Program-made: the position numbers and the translations under genes
Origin: Longispora sp040681875
Lineage (GTDB): Bacteria > Actinomycetota > Actinomycetes > Mycobacteriales > Micromonosporaceae
Direction of reading: 5' to 3'
Assembly (NCBI RefSeq): GCF_040681875.1
Contig: NZ_JBFAZP010000010.1
Location: 1 to 64,000, forward strand
DNA length: 64,000 bases
Shown here: piece after piece, positions 50,141-58,618 of the stretch
Layout: every line of letters starts with the position of its first letter
Position numbering within the stretch: the first letter of the stretch is position 1
Notes under the pieces: generated by a model
What the model was told of the DNA's origin: nothing
What the model saw: only the letters and a program-made list of their open reading frames with translations
Databases searched by the model: none

Positions 50141-51301
50141 ATGTGCCAGGTGAGCACAGTTCTGGCCGTCACGGCCGCGGTGGTCGCGTTCGCCGCCGGG
50201 GTGATCGCGCTGCTCCGGCTGCGTGCCCGCCGGGGCATCGCCACCAGCGTGCAGCGCGCCACCTACGAGGTGCTCCGGACCGCCGGGCTGGCCGCCGAGC
50301 CGCTCCGCGCGGGGCTCACCGAGGCGGCGGCGACCAAGTCCGTCCGGCACCTGCGCCGGCTGATCGGGGCCAGCGGGCTCGCCCTGGCCGCCCCGAGCGG
50401 GGTACTGGCGTGGGACGGCACCGGCGAGCACCACCGCGACCAGATCCTCAGCTCCGGCAAGGCCGTACTCGACGCCTCGGACCTGAGCTGCGACCGGCTG
50501 GACTGCCTGATCCGGGGCGCCGTCCTCGTCCCGTTGCAGACCGACTCCGGCCGGGTCGGCACCCTGATCGCGCTGTCCGACGAGCCGCCCGCGCCCGGCC
50601 TGGTCCAGGCGGCCGTGGAGACCGGCCGGTGGGCGGCCACCCAGCTCGCGCTCGCCGAACTGGACTCCTCCCGCGACCGGCTCGCCCGGGCCGAGCTGCG
50701 CGCGCTGCGGGCCCAGATCAGCCCGCACTTCATCTACAACGCGCTGTCGGCGATCGCCTCGTTCGTGCGGACCGACCCGAAGCGCGCGCGGGAACTGATC
50801 CTGGAGTTCGCGGAGTTCACCCGGTACAGCCTGCGGGCGCACGGGGAGTACACGACGTTGGCGGAGGAGCTGCGGTCCATCGACCGGTACCTGACGATCG
50901 AGCGGGCCCGGTTCGGGGAGCGGTTGCAGGTCAGGTTGCAGGTGGCCCCCGAGGTACTCCCGGTGTCGCTGCCCTTCCTGTGCCTGCAACCGCTGGTCGA
51001 GAACGCCGTCCGGCACGGGCTGTCCCGCAAGCCCGGGGTCGGCACGATCAGCATCGTCGCCATCGACTCGGGCGCCGAGTGCCACATCACGGTCGAGGAC
51101 GACGGGGTGGGCATGGAACCGCAGGCGCTGCTCGACGCGGAGGAGAGCGGGGACGGCCAGCACGTCGGGCTGTCGAACGTGGACGAGCGGCTGCGGTCGG
51201 TGTTCGGAGAGGAGTACGGACTGGTGGTGGAGACGGGCCCCGGGGCCGGTACCAAGATTTTGGTCAGAATTCCGAAGTTCCACCCGGCGGTGCGGTCGTG
51301 A
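50141..51301 (+). CDS. LytS-type sensor histidine kinase
   Basis: 386 residues. One N-terminal hydrophobic helix (about 5-27), a GAF-like central domain (about 40-170), a His_kinase domain with AQISPHFIYNALSAIASFVRTDP (phospho-acceptor His196), and a HATPase with LVENAVRHGL, DDGVGM and GLSNVDERL. This is the LytS/YehU class, which pairs with LytTR regulators. It has no multi-helix 5TM-LYT sensor domain, so signals may be read by the GAF-like part or through contact with the symporter gene product. Its stop overlaps the regulator start (GTGA). Confidence 0.93.
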   Translation: MCQVSTVLAVTAAVVAFAAGVIALLRLRARRGIATSVQRATYEVLRTAGLAAEPLRAGLTEAAATKSVRHLRRLIGASGLALAAPSGVLAWDGTGEHHRDQILSSGKAVLDASDLSCDRLDCLIRGAVLVPLQTDSGRVGTLIALSDEPPAPGLVQAAVETGRWAATQLALAELDSSRDRLARAELRALRAQISPHFIYNALSAIASFVRTDPKRARELILEFAEFTRYSLRAHGEYTTLAEELRSIDRYLTIERARFGERLQVRLQVAPEVLPVSLPFLCLQPLVENAVRHGLSRKPGVGTISIVAIDSGAECHITVEDDGVGMEPQALLDAEESGDGQHVGLSNVDERLRSVFGEEYGLVVETGPGAGTKILVRIPKFHPAVRS

Positions 51302-52035
51302 GGGCGCTGCGCATCCTGGCCGTGGACGACGAGCCGCCGGCCCTCGACGAGCTGGCCTACCTGCTGCGCTCCGACCCCCGGGTCGGCGAGGTCGTCACCG
51401 CCTCCGACGCCACCGAGGCGTTGCGGGTGCTGCGCGGGGCCGACATCGACGCCGCGTTCCTCGACATCCGGATGCCCGGCCTCGACGGCATGGAGCTGGC
51501 CCGGGTGCTGCACCGGTTCGCCGCGCCGCCCGCCGTGGTGTTCGTGACCGCCTACGACGACCGGGCCGCCGACGCCTTCGACCTGGGCGTCCTCGACTAC
51601 ATCCGCAAGCCGGTCGAGCCGGAGCGGCTGGCGGAGTCCCTGCGCCGGATCGTGTCCGCGCTCGGTATCAAGACCGCCGCCGGCCCCGAGACGGCCGTGA
51701 TCCCCGTCGAGCTCGCCGGCACGATCAAGCTGCTGCCCCGCGCCGCCGTGCACTACGTGGAGGCCCAGGGCGACTACGCGCGGCTGCACACCGCCGGCGG
51801 CTCGCACCTGGTCCGGGTGGCCCTGGCGACGCTGGCCGAGCGCTGGTCGGATGCCGGCTTCGCGAGGATCCACCGCTCCTATCTGGTACGCCTGAGCCAG
51901 ATCTCCGAGCTGCGCCTCACCAGCTCCGGCTACGTCGTCGTCATCGACGGCCGCACGCTCCCCGTCGCGCGCCGCCATACCCGCGAACTCAAGGACCTCC
52001 TGCTGCGCGCCGCCAAGCAGGACGGCATCCGGTGA
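51298..52035 (+). CDS. LytTR-family response regulator
   Basis: 245 residues. Receiver domain with acidic pocket Asp10-Asp11, phospho-acceptor Asp56 (FLDIRMPG), Thr in VTAYDD and Lys of RKPVEP. The C-terminal LytTR DNA-binding domain (about 140-240) has VHYVEAQGDYARLHT and FARIHRSYLVRLSQI. GTG start coupled to the kinase stop. It likely activates the symporter in the same transcript and other promoters carrying direct-repeat LytTR sites. Confidence 0.95.
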   Translation: MRALRILAVDDEPPALDELAYLLRSDPRVGEVVTASDATEALRVLRGADIDAAFLDIRMPGLDGMELARVLHRFAAPPAVVFVTAYDDRAADAFDLGVLDYIRKPVEPERLAESLRRIVSALGIKTAAGPETAVIPVELAGTIKLLPRAAVHYVEAQGDYARLHTAGGSHLVRVALATLAERWSDAGFARIHRSYLVRLSQISELRLTSSGYVVVIDGRTLPVARRHTRELKDLLLRAAKQDGIR

Positions 52036-52403
52036 TGACCCCCGCGAAGGGCCGGCGGACCCGGATCGTGCTCGGCGAGGTGGCCCGCGCCCGCCGGGTC
52101 AACCGCACCCGGCGCGAACTGGCCGAGCAGACCGAGATCGGCGACGCGCTGATCAAGGGGCTGGTCCGGGCGCAGCTGGCGTTGGCGCTGCGGCTGGCGC
52201 TGCTGGTCGGGCTCGGGCTCGGGACGCTGCCGCTGCTGTTCACCGTCGCGCCGGCGCTGGGCGGGGTGAAGGTGGTCGGGGTGTCGCTGCCGTGGGTGCT
52301 GCTCGGGGTGCTGCCGTACCCGTTCCTGGTGGCCGTGGGGTGGATCTACGTCCGGATGAGCGAGCGCAACGAACGCGAGTTCACCGACCTGGTCGAGAAG
52401 TGA
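52032..52403 (+). CDS. Small two-helix membrane protein linked to the SSS symporter
   Basis: 123 residues. A basic N-terminal region (about 1-45, many Arg) is followed by two transmembrane helices (about 48-70 and 84-108) and a short acidic tail. Start at GTG 52032 overlaps the regulator stop, or at ATG 52035. Its place before an SSS symporter and its two helices are like the DUF485 partner of ActP, though the sequence is not DUF485. It may be an accessory subunit of the symporter. Confidence 0.8.
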   Translation: MMTPAKGRRTRIVLGEVARARRVNRTRRELAEQTEIGDALIKGLVRAQLALALRLALLVGLGLGTLPLLFTVAPALGGVKVVGVSLPWVLLGVLPYPFLVAVGWIYVRMSERNEREFTDLVEK

Positions 52404-52413
52404 GAGAGCCCCG

Positions 52414-53901
52414 GTGAGCAACCCGTGGGCACTGCCGGCGATCGTCCTCGTCACCCTGGTCACGCTCGTGATCGGCGTGTACGGCCTCCGGTTCGCCCGC
52501 ACCACCAGCGACTTCCTCGTCGCCTCCCGCTCGGTCAGCCCGACCTGGAACGCGGCGGCGATCGGCGGCGAGTACCTCAGCGCGGCCTCGTTCCTGGGCG
52601 TCGCCGGGCTGGTACTCAGCTACGGCCTCGACGTCCTGTGGTACCCGATCGGGTTCGCCGCCGGCTACCTGGCCCTGCTGCTGTTCGTCGCCGGGCCCCT
52701 GCGCAGGTCCGGGGCCTTCACCCTGCCCGACTTCTGCGAACTGCGGCTCGGCTCCCGGCGACTGCGCCGGCTGGTGACCGCGTTCGTGGTGTTCATCGGC
52801 TGGCTGTACCTGCTCCCCCAGCTCCAGGGGGCCGGCCTCACCCTGCGCACCGTCACGGGCGCGCCCTACTGGGTCGGCGTGCTGCTGGTCAGCGCCGTCG
52901 TGACCGGCGGGGTGGCGCTCGGCGGGATGCGGTCGATCACATTCGTGCAGGCGTTCCAGTACTGGCTGAAGCTGACCGCGCTGGCGCTGCCCGTCGCGTT
53001 CCTGCTCCTGCACTGGCGGGCCGACGGCGCCCCGGCCCTGGTCGAGCCCAAGTCCCCGGTCGGCGCGGACTGGCTGCTCCCCGGCGGCGGCGACCACTCC
53101 GGCCAGGGCCTGTTCGGCACGTACTCGCTGCTGATCGCCACGTTCCTCGGCACCATGGGACTCCCGCACGTCCTCGTCCGGTTCTACACGAACCCGGACG
53201 GCCGGGCGGCGCGCCGTACCACCCTGGGAGTTCTGGCTCTGGTCGGTGTCTTCTATCTCTTCCCCACCATCTACGGCCTCCTCGGCCGGATCTACACCCC
53301 GGGCCTCGCCAAGCCCGACAGTGTCGTGCTCGTCCTGCCCGGGGCGGTCGTCGGCAACAGCGGGCTCGGCCAGTTCCTCGGCGCGCTGGTCGCGGCGGGC
53401 GCGTTCGCCGCGTTCCTGTCCACCTCCTCCGGCCTGCTGACCTCGGTGGCCGGCGTGCTGTCCACCGACGTCCTCGGCCGGGGCTCCGTCCGCGACTTCC
53501 GGCTGTCCGCGCTGGTCGGCGGCCTGATCCCGTGCGGACTGGCCCTCGCCGTGGCCGACCTCGACGTGTCCCGGGTGGTGGGGCTGGCGTTCGCGGTCGC
53601 GGCGGCGACCTTCTGTCCGTTGCTGCTGCTGGGGATCTGGTGGCGCGGGCTCACCGACATCGGGGCCGCCGCCGGGATGCTCAGCGGGGGCGGGGCGGCA
53701 GCCGGGGCGGTGATCCTGACCGTGCTGGGGTACGCCGGGCACGGCTGGTGGGCGGTGCTGATCACGCAGCCGGCGGCGTGGACGGTGCCGTTGGCGTTCT
53801 TCGTGATGATCACGGTCTCGCTGGCGACCCGGCGGCGCATCCCGACCACCGTCGGCCGCACCCTCCTCCGCCTCCACGCCCCGGACGCCCTCCGGCTCTG
53901 A
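52414..53901 (+). CDS. Solute/sodium symporter, monocarboxylate/acetate type
   Basis: 495 residues, about 13 transmembrane helices. TSDFLVASRSVSPTWNAAAIGGEYLSAASFLGVAGLV and LPHVLVRFYTNPDGRAARRTT match the ActP-like branch, as does the gene at 41569, but this protein is shorter and lacks the repeat loop. It is the last gene of the LytS-LytTR-membrane protein run (gaps of 10 bases or overlaps), so it is probably the transporter whose substrate the two-component system reports. Start GTG 52414 with GAGAG upstream. Substrate probably a monocarboxylate. Confidence 0.92.
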   Translation: MSNPWALPAIVLVTLVTLVIGVYGLRFARTTSDFLVASRSVSPTWNAAAIGGEYLSAASFLGVAGLVLSYGLDVLWYPIGFAAGYLALLLFVAGPLRRSGAFTLPDFCELRLGSRRLRRLVTAFVVFIGWLYLLPQLQGAGLTLRTVTGAPYWVGVLLVSAVVTGGVALGGMRSITFVQAFQYWLKLTALALPVAFLLLHWRADGAPALVEPKSPVGADWLLPGGGDHSGQGLFGTYSLLIATFLGTMGLPHVLVRFYTNPDGRAARRTTLGVLALVGVFYLFPTIYGLLGRIYTPGLAKPDSVVLVLPGAVVGNSGLGQFLGALVAAGAFAAFLSTSSGLLTSVAGVLSTDVLGRGSVRDFRLSALVGGLIPCGLALAVADLDVSRVVGLAFAVAAATFCPLLLLGIWWRGLTDIGAAAGMLSGGGAAAGAVILTVLGYAGHGWWAVLITQPAAWTVPLAFFVMITVSLATRRRIPTTVGRTLLRLHAPDALRL

Positions 53902-54090
53902 CCACCCAGTGCGCCACATCCACCACTGTCCATTCTGGACTCCGCCGCCCTTCCGGCAGCCTTCCGTGCCGATCATCCTCATCGGACCGTCGAACCGGCA
54001 CATTCGAGCGCGATCCGTTGACGTTCCGTAGCCACGAGCAAAGAGTGATCAGGTCGTCACCACTCGTTGACTCAAGGAGTTGCTCGACCG

Positions 54091-54537
54091 ATGCGCGCAC
54101 GAAGTCCCTGGAATCTGGCCGTCCTCCCCACCCTGCTGCTGGCCGTACTCACCGCCTGCGGTCCGGCCGCGAACACGCCGGAGCAGTCACCCGCACCGGC
54201 CGCCACGACGCAGGAAGCGGCCCCCTACGTCGCGCCGACCACCGCGGCCCCCACCGTGGCCCCCACCACCGCGGCGGCCCAGCCGACCAAGGCCCCCGAG
54301 GCAGCCGTCGCGCCGCCCGCGGCCCCACCGGCACCGCCCAAGCCGGTCACCTGCGGGGCGGGCTACTACCTCAACTCCGACGGCAAGTGCGTCCAGCGGC
54401 CGGTGCAGGCCCCGCAGCCGCCCGCCGGTGCGAGCGCCGAGTGCAATGACGGAACCTACAGCTTCAGCGCGCACCGGCGGGGCACCTGTTCGAGCCACGG
54501 TGGCGTGAAGCGCTGGCTGAAGGACCTGCCGGCCTGA
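54091..54537 (+). CDS. DUF3761 lipoprotein
   Basis: 148 residues. Lipoprotein signal peptide with lipobox LTAC (about residue 23), a Thr/Ala/Pro linker (about 30-90), a short Cys-containing segment (CGAGYYLNSDGKC) and the C-terminal DUF3761 motif ECNDGTYSFSAHRRGTCSSHGGVKRWL. This small domain occurs in exported proteins of many bacteria; its function is unknown. ATG 54091 has AAGGAG 11 nt upstream, a slightly long spacing; a TTG at 54067 is an alternative. It is a single gene closed by the terminator at 54567. Confidence 0.88.
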   Translation: MRARSPWNLAVLPTLLLAVLTACGPAANTPEQSPAPAATTQEAAPYVAPTTAAPTVAPTTAAAQPTKAPEAAVAPPAAPPAPPKPVTCGAGYYLNSDGKCVQRPVQAPQPPAGASAECNDGTYSFSAHRRGTCSSHGGVKRWLKDLPA

Positions 54538-54566
54538 CGGACGGACCCCCTCGTACCCGGAAAAGG

Positions 54567-54604
54567 AAGTTGCCGTTGTCCCTGGTCGGACAACGGCAAC
54601 TTTT
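54567..54604. terminator. Strong bidirectional terminator
   Basis: AAGTTGCCGTTGTCC / GGACAACGGCAACTT forms a perfect 15-bp stem around a 6-nt loop and is followed by TTTT on the plus strand (and CCTTTTCC on the minus). It separates the DUF3761 gene from the convergent sugar transferase gene. Confidence 0.93.
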
Positions 54605-54614
54605 GCGAGAAGAG

Positions 54615-56183
54615 CTAGTACGCGCCCCGGCGGGCCAGCACCACGCCGATCGTCCGCCACAACGTCCGCAGATCGAGGAGCAGCGACCAGTTGTCGACGT
54701 AGTACAGGTCGAGGCGCACCGCGTCGTCCCACGACATGTCCGACCGCCCCGACACCTGCCACAGCCCGGTGAGCCCGGGCCGGACCAGCAGCCGCCGCCG
54801 CACGTCGCCGAGGAAGTCGCCATCCTCGGCGGGCAGCGGGCGCGGCCCCACGAGGGACATCTCGCCGACCAGGATGTTGATCAGCTGGGGCAGTTCGTCC
54901 ATGGACGTCTTGCGTAGCCAGCGGCCGACCGGGGTGACCCGGGGGTCGTCCTTGATCTTGAAGAGCAGGCCGTCGGTCTCGTTCTGGTCCACGAGGGTGG
55001 CGAGCCGGTTCTCGGAGTCGACGTACATCGTGCGGAACTTCCACATGCCGAACATCCGCGACTGGTGGCCGAGGCGACGCTGCCGGAAGAAGACGGGGCC
55101 GCCGGGCTCCTTGATCTTGATGCAGAGCGCGATGACGCCGAACAGCGGGGCCAGGATCAGCAGGCCCAGGAACGCGGCGATCCGGTCCATCAGGTTCTTG
55201 GCGACCCAGCCGACCCCGGACAGCGTGGGCTCCTCGACGTGCAGGAGCGGCAGGCCCTCGACCGGGCGGATGTGCACCCGGGGGCCGGCGATGTCGGTGA
55301 GCTGCGGGGCGACGACCAGGTCGATGCCGGTGCCCTCCAGCTGCCAGGCGAGCCGGCGCAGGTCGGCGGAGTCGGAGCCGGCGGAGCCGCAGACGGCGAT
55401 GGTGTCGGCGCCGAGTTCGCGGACGAGTTCGACGAGGTCGCGGTTCGCGTACACCGGGACGGGGGTCTCGACGCCGCGCGCCGCGCCGTAGCCCTCGGTC
55501 AGGTACAGCCCGACCGGCGACAGGCCGGCCTCCGGGTTGCGGGTGACGACGGTGTGCACCTCGAGCGTCTCGGGCAGCGCCCCGACGAGGAGCATCCGCT
55601 GGACGCACCGGCCGCGCTTGCGCAGGGTGTAGAGCACCCGGCGGACCATGGCCCGGCTGATCAGGAGCAGCAGGAGCGCGAGGATCAGGACCGCGCCGAC
55701 GGACATCCGGGACGCGTCGGTCTTGGTGCTCATGACCGTGAAGGACACGACGGCGACGGCGGTCCAGAAGGCGCGCAGGACCCGCTTGCTCTCGTCGGAG
55801 CCCACCCCGAGGTACCGGCGGTCGTACGCGCCGTGGCCCCAGAGGACGAGCACCCAGCCGGCGGGGAGGATCAGGTACGCGACGAGGTAGAACCAGAGCG
55901 GCACCGGCTGGTTGCTGCGCTCGACGAAGCCGGCGACGGCCTTGGGGAACCAGGAGATGACGGCGAAGCTGGCGAGCGCGACGGAGAGGAAGTCGAGGAC
56001 GACAAGGCAGGCCGAGTACCACCAGGCCCAGGTTGACGTTCGGTAGCTGCGGAAGAAAGCCGAGCGAGGAACACCGTTGGTCACCGGCGCCGCCTCTGGC
56101 TCATGGCCTACCGCCTGTCTGTCGCCGGCTGTGCCGGCCGGCCGGCTCTTCTTCGGGGCCGGACGCTGGAGGCTGGTCGTCAC
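54615..56183 (-). CDS. Initiating exopolysaccharide polyprenyl-phosphate sugar transferase (PNPT/WbaP type)
   Basis: 522 residues. An N-terminal part with five hydrophobic segments (about 45-190) and a Rossmann-like CoA-binding-like domain (about 190-310) precede the catalytic bacterial sugar transferase domain (about 320-522): KNLMDRIAAFLGLLILAPLFGVIALCIKI, GGPVFFRQRRLGHQSRMFGMWKFRTM, LRKTSMDELPQLINILVGEMSLVGPRP and RPGLTGLWQVSGRSDMSWDDAVRLD. Such enzymes link the first sugar phosphate to undecaprenyl phosphate on the inner face of the membrane. It opens the polysaccharide locus on the left. The GTG start has weak ribosome-site support. Confidence 0.95.
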   Translation of the reverse strand: MTTSLQRPAPKKSRPAGTAGDRQAVGHEPEAAPVTNGVPRSAFFRSYRTSTWAWWYSACLVVLDFLSVALASFAVISWFPKAVAGFVERSNQPVPLWFYLVAYLILPAGWVLVLWGHGAYDRRYLGVGSDESKRVLRAFWTAVAVVSFTVMSTKTDASRMSVGAVLILALLLLLISRAMVRRVLYTLRKRGRCVQRMLLVGALPETLEVHTVVTRNPEAGLSPVGLYLTEGYGAARGVETPVPVYANRDLVELVRELGADTIAVCGSAGSDSADLRRLAWQLEGTGIDLVVAPQLTDIAGPRVHIRPVEGLPLLHVEEPTLSGVGWVAKNLMDRIAAFLGLLILAPLFGVIALCIKIKEPGGPVFFRQRRLGHQSRMFGMWKFRTMYVDSENRLATLVDQNETDGLLFKIKDDPRVTPVGRWLRKTSMDELPQLINILVGEMSLVGPRPLPAEDGDFLGDVRRRLLVRPGLTGLWQVSGRSDMSWDDAVRLDLYYVDNWSLLLDLRTLWRTIGVVLARRGAY

Positions 56184-56222
56184 CTCAACAGGCCCTCCGG
56201 CAGTGTGCTGCTCACGGCTCCC

Positions 56223-57692
56223 CTAGTGTGCCACGGCCCCCGCCTCGTCCTCTGACGACCGGCCGACATTATTCGGTGTGTCCGGGTCGTGTCGAGTCGG
56301 GGTCGGTTGCGTACTTGCGAAAAACCAGCCCATTACGCCGAGTAGCGCCACTCCCGCTAGCCCGGCTGACAAAGCGTACGCCGGTGAAGGCATCGACGTA
56401 ACCTGGTCCCGATAACGGAGGGTCACTTCCGCAAGAGCGTAGACGTGTAGGACCCCTGTGACAACGACCACGACCCTGACAAACTTGCGCGGGAACTCGG
56501 GCGTGAAACCCTTCGCGACGAACGCGGCGAGGAGTACGAGGCCGACCCCGGCGGGCATCGCGTACCGGCCGTGGGAGTACCAGCCCAGCTTGGGGACGAA
56601 CCACAGTTCCAGCGCGACGAGGCTTCCGTAGCTGGCCAGGGCCGTGCCGAGCACCGCGATCCGGTAGCGCCGGCCGGCGGCGAGCCAGGCGGGGACGGCG
56701 AGCGCGGCGACGAGCGCGTACCAGCCGAGGATGACCCAGCCGGGCATCGTGAGTTCGCCGTAGCTGAACTGGCCGACGACCTGGTTCAGATAGAACGGCG
56801 TCCGGATCCGGACTATCTCCTCCAAAGTCTTAGCGAAACTGAGATGTACGGCACGGTCGGGGATCGCCGGAATGTCGTTCACGGCGGACGTGAGCATCCA
56901 GCCGAGCCCGAGGATCCCGGCGGCGACGATCGCGCCGAGCGCCCACCGGGTGTCGGCCCGGCGGAGCAGTTCCCGGATCCGGCCGCGTTTGGCGAACACG
57001 AGGGCCGCGAGCACCACGACCGCGAGCAGTACCGGTCCCATGTGCCGCAGGGTGAGCAGCAGCGCGCCGCCGACCGCGAACGCGACCAGGTGCCGGCGTT
57101 CGTTCCCCGTGCTCCGCACCAGGGCGAGCAGCGCCACCCAGGCGAGGATGCCGGCACTGATCTCCATCCCGTTCGGGTTGACGGAGCCGTTGAGATTCAG
57201 GGCCATGGGGGTACTGACGAGCAGCACCGCCCCGACCAGCAGCTTGTTCCGCAGCCCGTACGCGATGGCCACGGCGGCGGCGAGCAGCAGCGCGCACAGG
57301 GCGGCGGACAGCACCCGGGCGCCGATGATCCCGCCGAGGTCGGGGCTGACGGCCAGCGGAACGCCGACGGCCGCGTAGTAGAGCGGGCTGTAGCGGGCGG
57401 CGGCGCTCGGCCAGCGCACGGTGCGGTCGCCCTCGGCCGTACCCGCCGCGGGGGCCGGGGTCTGGCAGCCCGCGGCGAGCTTGTCCTTGTCGAAGCAGGT
57501 GAGCTCGCCGGGCAGCAGGCTGGCCGGGCCGTCGAAGTAGTAGCCCTGGGCGTAGACCTGGCCGGTGACGACGCCGTACGCGCGCGGGATGTGCTGCACC
57601 TCGTCGTACGTGCCGTTGACCGGGACGCCGAGCGCCCAGCCCGCGCCGAGGAGGAGGTACCCGAGGAATGCCAGCAACCAGACCCGACGCAT
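56223..57692 (-). CDS. DUF2142 membrane protein
   Basis: 489 residues with about 11 transmembrane helices. GVPVNGTYDEVQHIPRAYGVVTGQVY near the N-terminus, with its TYDEVQH acidic motif, and NPNGMEISAGILAWVALLAL match DUF2142, a GT-C-like membrane family found in polysaccharide and teichoic-acid loci. A glycosyltransferase role on lipid-linked sugars is plausible but unproven. TAAGCT (57699-57704) lies 6 nt before the ATG, predicting a leaderless message. It lies 40 bases upstream of the sugar transferase gene on the same strand. Confidence 0.88.
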   Translation of the reverse strand: MRRVWLLAFLGYLLLGAGWALGVPVNGTYDEVQHIPRAYGVVTGQVYAQGYYFDGPASLLPGELTCFDKDKLAAGCQTPAPAAGTAEGDRTVRWPSAAARYSPLYYAAVGVPLAVSPDLGGIIGARVLSAALCALLLAAAVAIAYGLRNKLLVGAVLLVSTPMALNLNGSVNPNGMEISAGILAWVALLALVRSTGNERRHLVAFAVGGALLLTLRHMGPVLLAVVVLAALVFAKRGRIRELLRRADTRWALGAIVAAGILGLGWMLTSAVNDIPAIPDRAVHLSFAKTLEEIVRIRTPFYLNQVVGQFSYGELTMPGWVILGWYALVAALAVPAWLAAGRRYRIAVLGTALASYGSLVALELWFVPKLGWYSHGRYAMPAGVGLVLLAAFVAKGFTPEFPRKFVRVVVVVTGVLHVYALAEVTLRYRDQVTSMPSPAYALSAGLAGVALLGVMGWFFASTQPTPTRHDPDTPNNVGRSSEDEAGAVAH

Positions 57693-57761
57693 CCCGCCAG
57701 CTTAGAGTGAAGGCTCAGGAGGCCCCGAGCCGAGCGACGCCGGGGTCACGGAGGTGGTCGC

Positions 57762-58613
57762 GTGCCGGAGTTGCCGGAGGTGGCGGCGCTCGCCGCGTAC
57801 CTGCGCGGGCGGGCCGTCGGGCTGACGGTCACCGGGGTGGACGTGGTGGCCCTGAGCGCGCTGAAGACGTACGACCCGCCGCTGTCGGCGCTGGTGGGGC
57901 GGCAGTTGACCGGAGCCGGGTACATCGGAAAGTACCTGGATGTCGATTTCGGCGGCCTGCACCTGGTCACCCACCTGTCGAGGGCCGGTTGGCTGCACTA
58001 CCGCGAGCACATCACGCCGGGTCCGCTGCGGCCGGGCAAGGGGCCGATCGCGGTCCGGGTGCGGTTCGACGACGGGTCGGGCTTCGACCTGACCGAGGCC
58101 GGCACCCAGAAACGGCTCGCGGTGCATGTCGTGACGAACCCGAGGCTGATCGAGCGGGTCGCGACCCTCGGGCCCTCCGCGCTGGAGGTGTCCCTGGAGG
58201 AGTTCGCCACCCAGATCAAGAGAAACGCGCAGATCAAGGGGGTACTGACGGACCAGCGCGCCCTCTCCGGCATCGGCAACGCGTACTCCGACGAGATCCT
58301 GCACCTGGCGAAGCTGTCCCCGTTCGCGATGGGCTCGAAACTGACGGCCGGCCAGGTCAGCGCCCTCTACGACGCGGTGCGCGGCACCCTGCACGAGGCG
58401 ATCGCGCGCACCGAGGGCCAGCAGGCGGCCACCCTGAAGTCGGAGAAGCGGGCCGGGTTGCGGGTGCACGGCCGGACCGGGCTGCCGTGTCCGGTGTGCG
58501 GGGACACGATCCGCGAGGTGTCGTTCGCGACGTCGAATCTGCAGTACTGCCCGACATGCCAGACGAAGGGGAAGCCGCTCGCGGACCGCCGGCTGTCCAA
58601 GCTCGTACGCTAG
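57762..58613 (+). CDS. Formamidopyrimidine-DNA glycosylase/Nei family protein
   Basis: 283 residues. MPELPEV places the catalytic Pro2 and Glu3; Lys57 (GYIGKYLDVDF) is conserved; GIGNAYSDEILHLAKLSPF is the helix-two-turn-helix, and Cys243, Cys246, Cys263 and Cys266 form the C-terminal zinc finger. It excises damaged bases and nicks the strand. The family start MPELPE confirms GTG 57762. A repair gene in a polysaccharide locus is unexpected; it is transcribed in the same direction as, and 5 bases before, the GT4 gene. Confidence 0.95.
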   Translation: MPELPEVAALAAYLRGRAVGLTVTGVDVVALSALKTYDPPLSALVGRQLTGAGYIGKYLDVDFGGLHLVTHLSRAGWLHYREHITPGPLRPGKGPIAVRVRFDDGSGFDLTEAGTQKRLAVHVVTNPRLIERVATLGPSALEVSLEEFATQIKRNAQIKGVLTDQRALSGIGNAYSDEILHLAKLSPFAMGSKLTAGQVSALYDAVRGTLHEAIARTEGQQAATLKSEKRAGLRVHGRTGLPCPVCGDTIREVSFATSNLQYCPTCQTKGKPLADRRLSKLVR

Positions 58614-58618
58614 GGCGC

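Noticed and set aside
57668..58618. N-terminal extension of the GT4 gene
   Set aside because: It is the other-frame shadow of the DNA glycosylase gene; the GT4 family starts at VKVVIAHNRY.
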